A stretch of 64,000 nucleotides of DNA from Persicaria tinctoria (Eukaryota > Streptophyta > Magnoliopsida > Caryophyllales > Polygonaceae), in assembly GCA_037127255.1 (NCBI GenBank), contig JBANSL010000016.1, positions 6,078,501 to 6,142,500 on the forward strand, in the 5' to 3' direction. Of the stretch, positions 54,561-64,000 are shown one piece after another. Each line of letters opens with the position of its first letter. The stretch's first letter is position 1. The position numbers were made by a program, and so were the translations under genes. The notes under the pieces are model-generated. The model had not been told where the DNA came from. It searched no databases and saw nothing but the letters and a program-made list of their open reading frames with translations.

Positions 54561-57500
54561 CATTAACAAAATCCTTACTCTAAACAAATGCATATTTTTT
54601 TATTTTTTTTCCTTTTTTTACCTGCTTTTTAATTTATAAAAAAATTAAGACGGGTTGAAGCGAACTCTAGCCCGCCCTACGTCCGTCCCTAGTCTCGATA
54701 CTTTGATAATGCAATGCCCACATTCTTCCCAAGTCATAAGATGGTGCGGATGTAAGCTGTCATTTTGTTTAATCCTATTAAATTAACCAAAGTTTAAGAT
54801 CCCAAAAGATCGTGGTGTGATTAATTTAATTACCCATGTTAATCTAAATTAATTAATCATGCCCATGATTAGTGAAAAGGTTTTGAATCGAGGAGGCAAG
54901 ATTTTAGCCGTCAAGATGATCTAATACAGTAAATATTAAACTGCGGATTTGATATTTATACAGTGAATTTTTCGTCACCAACTTCCGAAATTAGATTTAT
55001 ATTTATATGCTTAAGAAGCCGATGTTGACGAGTTGATTTCAACTAAAAACCTCTATCGACTTTCAAAACCAGCGTCTTAACAGTAAATTTAAGTGTATGC
55101 GATGACACTGGTCACATAAGTGACATTTGGAGTAAGGACAATGATCAAGTCTCACCAGCGACAGTGTGGGAGCAACATCCTAAATGAGAGGGTTTTTTGT
55201 GCGCAGTGAGCACTGGTCTCATGTCCTGGTTACCGGTTGAGTCATCATAATTTATCTCATCTCATAATCTCCGTCGGTTTGGAGGTGAGCGATTCGCTTT
55301 TGGGGCAAAGTAATTAATAGGATTAAAATTAAGTAATCAAGGGTAATTAAGCAAAAGTCCGAAAGCAGAGCATAACAGTAGAAAGCCGACTTCAAGTTCA
55401 GAGACTGGCCAGAATGAATCTCCCTTAATATTCTTTTATTCTTCATTTTTTACGGCTCTTCCACATTTTGACGTGGACTCCACAAAATGTATGGCCATAT
55501 TGCCATACCAAATAGGCAAATACCATTACCTTAGGTTTTAGTATAAACTTCCACTTCAAAATAAAATGCACAAAAAAATCGTCCTTTTTTTAAAAACTTT
55601 TAGATTCCTTAGCCAAAGTGCATAAAATATCATTTGAGTATAAATATCAACTAGGATACCAAAACAAAAAAAAAAAACTCATCTTAACATAGCTCAATGG
55701 TTAAAAGGATATGTGACTCTTATACTAATGGATTAAGAACTAAACGGTTTCATACTTTTGATTTTACCCTCCACTACTAGTCTTAACGACGAGAGTGAAG
55801 ATTTTTAAAGTAAGAATTTCATCATTTTAAAAAAAATTTATATATTTGTATATAATATTTAAAAAAAAATGGTATACACTCTTCTAGTCTACCAATAGAG
55901 TGTATATATTGATTGTCTCGTATCACTTCTGCCTTCAACGGTATCTGAACTCCTGATGACTCTCTGTTGCATAGTCTCATCCGCAAGGATGCTCTTGGCT
56001 CAGTTCTATGGTCAAATTTTTTCCGTTACAAAAAAAAAGAAAAAAAAAAGAGTGCATATATTGAAAAATTTTAAACAAGTGGGTCGATGCACTTGAAGAT
56101 TATAATCAGTTTGCCTAATATATTCAGTGGTGAAGTCATAATTTTATCGAGAGGGTACGATTTTGTATTGTTTGATCAATAACCTTTGGTATTTTTTTTT
56201 AATTTATTATAACGGATGACGGTTAAGTACAACAGAATGAGGTTTATGTTCAAAACGATGGGGTTCAAGTTCAAAAATTATTAATAAAAAAAAAATTCAA
56301 AAATTAGGAGGGTTTTTGTTCAAATCTATGAAGTTTTGTTTGATCAATAAAAAATTATGATGTAAAATATATTCTCTTCTTTCCGGGATCAATTTTGGGA
56401 AGAAACGTAAATCATCCTTTGTTATTTCGAGGTTTAATTTATATAGCGGAAAACCTTTATTTGTTTATCTCTTTATAATCATATAATCTCCTTTTAGTTG
56501 AATTAATACAATGTTTAATTAGCCCTATTTTTAGGGCATCGTCAAAAGCAATGTCATTTGTTGTTGCATATTTTTTCTTTAAATGAACAAAACAATGTCG
56601 GTTAGTCGTGTTGTTTTGGCTAAAAGGGCACATTTGAAACCTAATGAGTCAGCCCTCTAACTTATTTTTTCTTAGCATGTAACATTGTGTAATCAAATAT
56701 AAAAACTTTAAACATTTATAGTTTCTTACCTTGTCGAATTTAGTAATATAACATCTTGTTTTAAAGCTTTTGAGCTAAATTATAGTATCAAATTATCAAG
56801 TAAAGCAAAAATATAAAAGTATTGCATTATATTTTATTAAAAAAAAACATCTGAGATGATGAATTTATGTTCAATTTTCAAGTGTTTATAACTTTTTCCT
56901 CGGATATCAGATTTAAGCTTATAATATATCAATCAAAATGAAGCTATTGACGAATAGAATGCATGCGCGCACGTGTGATTTGTAAGATAAAAGGAGACTA
57001 TTAACATATCCCATGGAAAAATTCCATATGCTCTTTGCCACTTTTTGTTGTTGTTACAGATAAATTCTCTTTACCACTTTGTATTAAGGGCTTAAACACA
57101 TATAATCTAGAGTAGGAAAAAGTAGAATGATAAATAATGCAAATCAAAATATGGCAATCTATTTGGCCACTTCGAGGGGTTCATCAGTAACAAAATCGAT
57201 CCTGCTAAAAAACACTAGTGGATCTAACATCTTTGATTGACTTTCAAAAAGAAAGTCTTAAGAATACAACATTAATTTTAGAATTGAGTTGACCAATCGA
57301 AAGCAAAATAGAAGCTTGAATCTCATGAGTTTGGCTAGATAGAGGTGGAAATTTGATTGATCAAGCTCCTCAGGCCTTGAAGAGCCACCACCCAGATTCA
57401 AGTCCAACAACAACGAGATGGGCACCACATGTTAATACAGATAGATTCCCCCTTTTTGGGTCATAGAACCTAGCCTCTCTTACGACCAAATCTCGAACAT

Positions 57501-57951
57501 TCCTCATCAAAATTGAAAAGGGTATCAACCTATCAAGCATGTGAATCCCACAAATGACAAATTCCTGGTGTTACTTTAATGGTCAATTTGCACCTCACGA
57601 GCTCAAACCCGGCATCCAAAAGCTGAACACCCACATTGTAAAGTCACCGAAAAACATGACAGTAGAACAAGTTCATCTCAGAACTGAAGATCCAGGGAAT
57701 GAACATCTCCGATGGGATGCCATGTTTCTTAAAACTCCTGTTTGGTATAGGTATCAAAATAAGGAAGAACACAGACAATAACTAGCAAACCCTTTTTGTA
57801 CAGCCAAACCCGCTTACGCAACTACCTATAGCTAAACATAGAATCTTGAACTGCTGTTAATGACACCGAAAGAAATTTCTAGAACCCATTACTATAACAA
57901 ACGACTAGCTATATAAACTATTCTACTATACAGGAAGGTTCACTTACCGAG
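54561..57951. other. Spacer downstream of DGD1
   Basis: No gene is supported. A block at about 55683-55800 (CATAGCTCAATGGTTAAAAGG ...) resembles a tRNA-derived SINE head. The plus-strand frame at 57554-57781 has no recognisable motif. The end of the stretch is presumably the DGD1 3' UTR. Confidence 0.4.
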
Positions 57952-60900
57952 TTACCAGCCATAGACGGGGTTCTCTACCTGTGGAGGCAAGAGGTTTAGG
58001 TCTTTGCTGAGCTGTTTGTCATAGCAGCGAGTACCGGGTATTGCTCCAGTTGCAAGCCTAAGGACCTCGTTGCCTGTGAAGCAATAGTGAGCTAATGCCA
58101 TTGCCCCATCAACCATCTCTGATAAATTAGGCGCTGAAGCAGACTTTCTGACCAATCTCTCTTGCATATTTGCACTGCTTTCGTCCATCTTCAGCACTTT
58201 ATCAAGATCGGAGTATTCCATAAATCTCTGGATGGCAGCCTCCCATGAGAGCCGGTACCTCTCCTCATCTGTGAGGGGTTGAGGCTCGTTGGCCAGGGCT
58301 TCTTTGACCTTTGCAACAAAATCTTCTGAAGTTTTGTAACTCAAACAATTTGGGAATGACTTGAAAAAATCATTAGACGGGTGGTCTGCGCAAACTACAA
58401 ACTTTCCCATGGCAAGAGCTTCAGCAGTTGCTGTGCAGAGCACATCGCTAACACTGGGATTTACAAAAACTTTATACCTACAAGGAAAGGAAGTAAATGT
58501 CAAAGACAGATAATGAAATGCTTGCACTCTAAAGTCTAAAACTGATTTTTTCTTACTAGCTATTAAAACCTTTGACACTATCACCCATACCTGTGAAGAG
58601 AATCGTCAGCATGGTCTCTTCCTTTCTGGAAATCAACATTGAGGCTCAAACTTCTGGCAAGATTCTGGACTTCTAGAGCATCTTCCCCATTACCAAAAAC
58701 ATCCAACTTGAACCCGTCCAGCTCATTTTTGTGCTTTGATAACAAATCTATTAATTCCCTATATCCTTTGGCCCAAACCATCTTTCCTAGGAAATATGCT
58801 CCTTTAGAGAAGGCCTGTTGCCCAGATGCCCTTTCAGAAGCGAGTTTATCTCCAATATCTAAGAATTTTGGGTTCACTCCATGAACATTACATACAACTG
58901 ATTTTGGAAGATCCTGAGTAGCAGCAGAAAGGCGAAGGACCTGAACCGAATATGAATTATTCAGTTTCGGCAAAGCCATAATAGTTTTTTCTTAAAAAAA
59001 TCATCAAAGTAAGTCCTAAAGAAGTAATAGAAATATGGATATATTGATTGGTACACTACTAAAGAGCAACCCTAAAGCCATCCATACCTTGTGGCAATGT
59101 GCTCGGGCAATCAAATTGTTTATATGTTTGACAAAGAATGCTTGTATAGCGCCATTTTTCTCCCTCTTGATGTATTCCAAGTAGTTAGTGTGAACAATAC
59201 CAACAACATGGTTGAATTTATCAGTCCATCGCTTCCCATGATGATACCAGTTCAAATGCTCGGGTTCTTCTAAGATACAAATATCTGCATCCTTGGAAGG
59301 GATGAACCGTGAAGTATCTCCAGTAGGAATTATGCTCCGTCTTTCCTTTGAGAACTGACAGCAGTGGAAGTACACTGAGTTGGCCAGCAAATACAAAAAG
59401 AAAGCATATTAAACTATAAAGAAATTAAAGTCCTACCTTTCCAGGATAGAAAGAAATCTTGAAATCAGCCTTAAATCCAACCCGTTCCTCCAACCAGTTG
59501 CGTATATAGACCTCTTGTTCCTCTGGTGAGCTGAATGTCAACTGATTGGGATAGACCAGTTCTTGGTCAGACATTGATATCCACGGAACCAACAGAGTGA
59601 CATTCTGCTTAGCAGATTTAGCTAGAAATGCTGCACGAAACAATGGGTTCACAGCAGTCCCAGTCATCCAAGGCAAGCTAGCAGTAGTCACAATGGCAAC
59701 ATGTCTTTTCAAGTTGGGCAAATACTGCTTTGTGGAATCTGACCATAAGCCACCCTCGTAGCAATGCCCAGTGCTTTGGAGCACATGGGCTAACCTTAAA
59801 TCCAGCTCATCACTAACCCCGCTGCTTTCAGTGATTGAAGATTCTCCTGAAGATATGGACTGGAGTAACAGCTGGTCCTTCTTTTTGCTACACAACCCAT
59901 CTACTATCTTGTCACATACTTCTGCATCCAAAAAATTACCAGTCTTAACCTCAACCGACATCTTATCACAAAACCTCATACGTATGTACGTGCAAACATA
60001 CACCCACGAGAAAATAAGCTAGCATAATCGCATACACTTTAGTTAAAGCAGCATCTTTGTCATCATCTTTTTCTCCACGAGCAAGCACCATGAGAAAGCA
60101 ATTTAATATGGCTCTTATATTGTAATTCATAGTAAAATCAAAGGAGACAAACAAACTTATTTTAGATAATTATACATTAGATATCAACAATCAAACACAC
60201 AACAAGAATTAGGATCAGCCGTAAATTTTCTCAATCCCTGATAAATGCATCTAAAATTCACAGGAAAAATAAATATTGTAAATTTGTAATAAAGATTCTT
60301 CATGTCCTGATGACCTTGCAACATAGTTTCAGGAATTATTAAACTGCCGTCATTTACCTCTCCTAACACCAAGTTGATCCAAAAAAGGCTCAGACTGTCT
60401 GACCCAATATGCAAGAAGCTCCGGCACATCCAATGGTGGCACATCCTTCATTATGGATGAAATAGATAAAAGCAACAGTTAGTCCATCATTTATCAAACC
60501 CTTTGGTGCCAAACTCTGAAAATAATGTCACAATGACTATCTAGTATCTACTAATGAATTGCAACATAACTCCAAAGTCCTGAGCAAGAGCAACATTCAT
60601 AAATGAAACATCTAGAGATGCATTATTTCTTCTGAAAGACATTGACAATAAATGAAGCATATGGCGCAATACTACGTCCAATTAATCTGACATATAAGGC
60701 GTGGGACATAAGGCGTGGGACACAAGTCACAAGACAAAAACCAACCTTAGAATCTTCAGGGTCCCATCGGAATGCTTTCTGCGGAGATAGGAATGAATTC
60801 AAATAAGTTGACACTCATAATAATATTGCTATTTGCAGCAAAAAATCTAATGGATTTGTCATCACAGTTAATATCTTGAGAAACACAAAGCCAAAGGCGA

Positions 60901-62403
60901 CATTTGGAGAAGTAAAGAAAGGAAGGTTGCATTCATCAAATGAAAAAGGATAGCCTTACTAAAGCTTATTAAACAACAAGGCAAAGCCCATAGGTTCCCT
61001 TCCTCCTAGTCCTTTGGAGATACCAATCAATTACTAGTTTACTACCACTTCTTTCTCCCAAACAGAAAATCATCTGTTACAGGAAACTTCATCTAATGTA
61101 AAAGTGCAAGATCCCTGAGTCACAAAAATTATAACACCTTGTCTAATCCTATCTTATAGTCTAACCTTACTCTTCATAAAAACAGCAATGAATATACCCC
61201 CAAAGAACGAATCAAGTACTTGGCAAACTTGAAATATTCCCACAATATATATCCTCAGAAATTTCCACCAGTTATCATTCTTTCTGATTCTTTCGAGAGA
61301 TGTAGCCTTTAGGCCTCAACCTTAAACTTGTTGATCAAACTAGACCCACTTGAGATGAACGTTGCTGACATGTATGATGTTCACCGTGCGAATTTCTGTC
61401 CCACTAGTAAAACCTCAAACTTCTGCAATTAGATACTAATACTCTATTTGCTTGCTCCAGAGATACTTAACAGACTTAGAGAATCTAATACAAAGAGAAG
61501 GAAACAATAAACATAAATTTCAGCATTGTCACTCTGATTCATGTTTTCCAATGGTCCATGACTCTAATCACCCAGTGCCAACAATCCATAACAATGCAAA
61601 TATTATCCCCAACATTCAGTTAGCCTGAATCGTTTCAGATGCAAACATTACAGCTACTGAGAGGAAATTAACAGCAAACAAATGGCTTGTAGATGGAGCA
61701 AAAACAATGTAATTAATGAAAATATACATACCAAACTGGACTTCAATTTCTCCACAAACTCATTGTTCTTCAACCCTCCAAATATCTCCTCGGACGATTT
61801 CTTCACCTCCAAGTCCCTAAACCGCGTCTTCAGAGCACGAATTGGCTCCCAATCTCCAAAACTCTCCTCTCCGTCCCCGTCCCCGTCCCCTTTCCAATCC
61901 CATCTAAACTCCTTCAATACCACACTACTGTTCCCTTTCCCCTTCCCACGCCACCTCCTCCCTCCCTCCCCGACCTCCGCCTCCTCCACAATCGCATTCT
62001 TGATCGCCGACAGATCTATCCTGATCTTCGCCCTAGGGCTCCACTTCTCCAGCACCTTGCGGCTGAAATCAGGCGACGAGTAAGCCCTACGGAACTCCGA
62101 CAGCTTCGGCTGCAGCCGCTTGACGAATTCGATCTCCGCCGGCGCCGAATACGACCGGATCGCCGGGACGGAGAACGCCGACGCCGAATTGATGAAATTC
62201 TCAAGTTCCCGGTCGAAGGACGACGCGAGGTTCTTGATGGAATTTGCCCTGTCCCTCATCAGTCGGAGGTCGGCATCCGCCGAGTCCTTGACGCCACGCC
62301 ACCCCTTCGAGATGAACGCCAGCGCGCCCGGTGGCGAACTCCCCGTCGCCAAGGACGCCGACCCCGATTGCGAGGACGCCCGCTGGGGTACGAAGTTGTT
62401 CAT
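57952..62403 (-). CDS. DGD1: Digalactosyldiacylglycerol synthase 1, chloroplastic
   Basis: Seven exons on the minus strand: 62403-61732, 60778-60746, 60445-60358, 59921-59437, 59354-59088, 58940-58591 and 58477-57952. All junctions keep phase and give 806 residues, close to the ~808 of Arabidopsis DGD1. The enzyme adds galactose from UDP-galactose to MGDG, making DGDG in the outer chloroplast envelope. The long N-terminal extension typical of DGD1 rather than DGD2 is present ([32 protein letters not shown]). The GT4 glycosyltransferase part has [51 protein letters not shown] and [19 protein letters not shown]. It ends in PVYGW. The 33-nt second exon ([11 protein letters not shown]) was placed by homology and splice sites. 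No lesion was seen. Confidence 0.97.

Positions 62404-64000
<1,597 letters not shown>

Noticed and set aside
57554..57781. 75-codon plus-strand frame downstream of DGD1
   Set aside because: No recognisable motif, no promoter, and it lies antisense near the DGD1 3' end.

Overview
The window is nuclear DNA from a flowering plant, probably not a grass. It has spliced genes with GT/AG introns, A+T-rich gene-poor spacers full of small TIR elements, plant-type L1 and RTE LINEs, and clear plant-only families. Four host genes are recognisable: a Dof zinc-finger transcription factor (1667-2683, +), a BLH1-like BELL homeodomain factor (11072-13313, -, four exons), an aluminium-activated malate transporter (49702-51622, +, six exons) and the chloroplast galactolipid synthase DGD1 (57952-62403, -, seven exons). 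All four read through without lesions. They share no pathway, as is usual for neighbouring plant genes.

The most unusual region is a ~13.7 kb Mutator-like element (13756-27432) inserted about 440 bp upstream of the BLH start codon. It carries a plant mobile domain (PMD) gene, a MULE transposase fused to an OTU-type cysteine protease, and at least five small accessory genes: a coiled-coil protein, a BED-like finger protein, two intact members and one broken member of an unrecognised small Cys-rich family, and a B3-like DNA-binding protein. Twenty-eight copies of an 18-bp palindrome, ACCGCAT-N4-ATGCGGT, occur in the element. They cluster at both ends and also sit beside the TATA box of every internal promoter, usually as a pair spaced 25-26 bp. 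Between the B3 gene and the transposase lie four consecutive foldbacks (22401-23035), three of them of miRNA-precursor size. Together this looks like a transposon with its own regulatory site, several candidate DNA-binding proteins that might read it, and a possible small-RNA locus. The two large genes are now broken by nonsense changes and a frameshift, so the copy is probably non-autonomous today.

Other mobile DNA: an apparently full-length L1 LINE with both ORFs open and a 14-bp target-site duplication (33826-39546); a decayed L1 on the minus strand (52216-54552); an RTE LINE tail at the left edge (1-885); a three-layer nest (hAT-like element > MULE with 9-bp TSD > short LINE-like retroposon with 13-bp TSD) at 40899-43494; a hAT MITE (6119-6630); several Stowaway and Harbinger-like MITEs; and a ~103-bp TA microsatellite (63244-63346).

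Layout: 1-6.6 kb Dof plus MITEs; 6.6-11 kb MITE-rich spacer; 11-13.3 kb BLH; 13.8-27.4 kb large MULE; 27.4-33.8 kb A+T-rich spacer; 33.8-39.5 kb L1; 39.5-45.1 kb nested elements; 45.1-49.5 kb spacer; 49.5-51.6 kb ALMT; 52.2-54.6 kb dead L1; 54.6-57.9 kb spacer; 58-62.4 kb DGD1; 62.4-64 kb spacer with microsatellite. Exon boundaries were placed by eye from GT/AG sites and reading phase.
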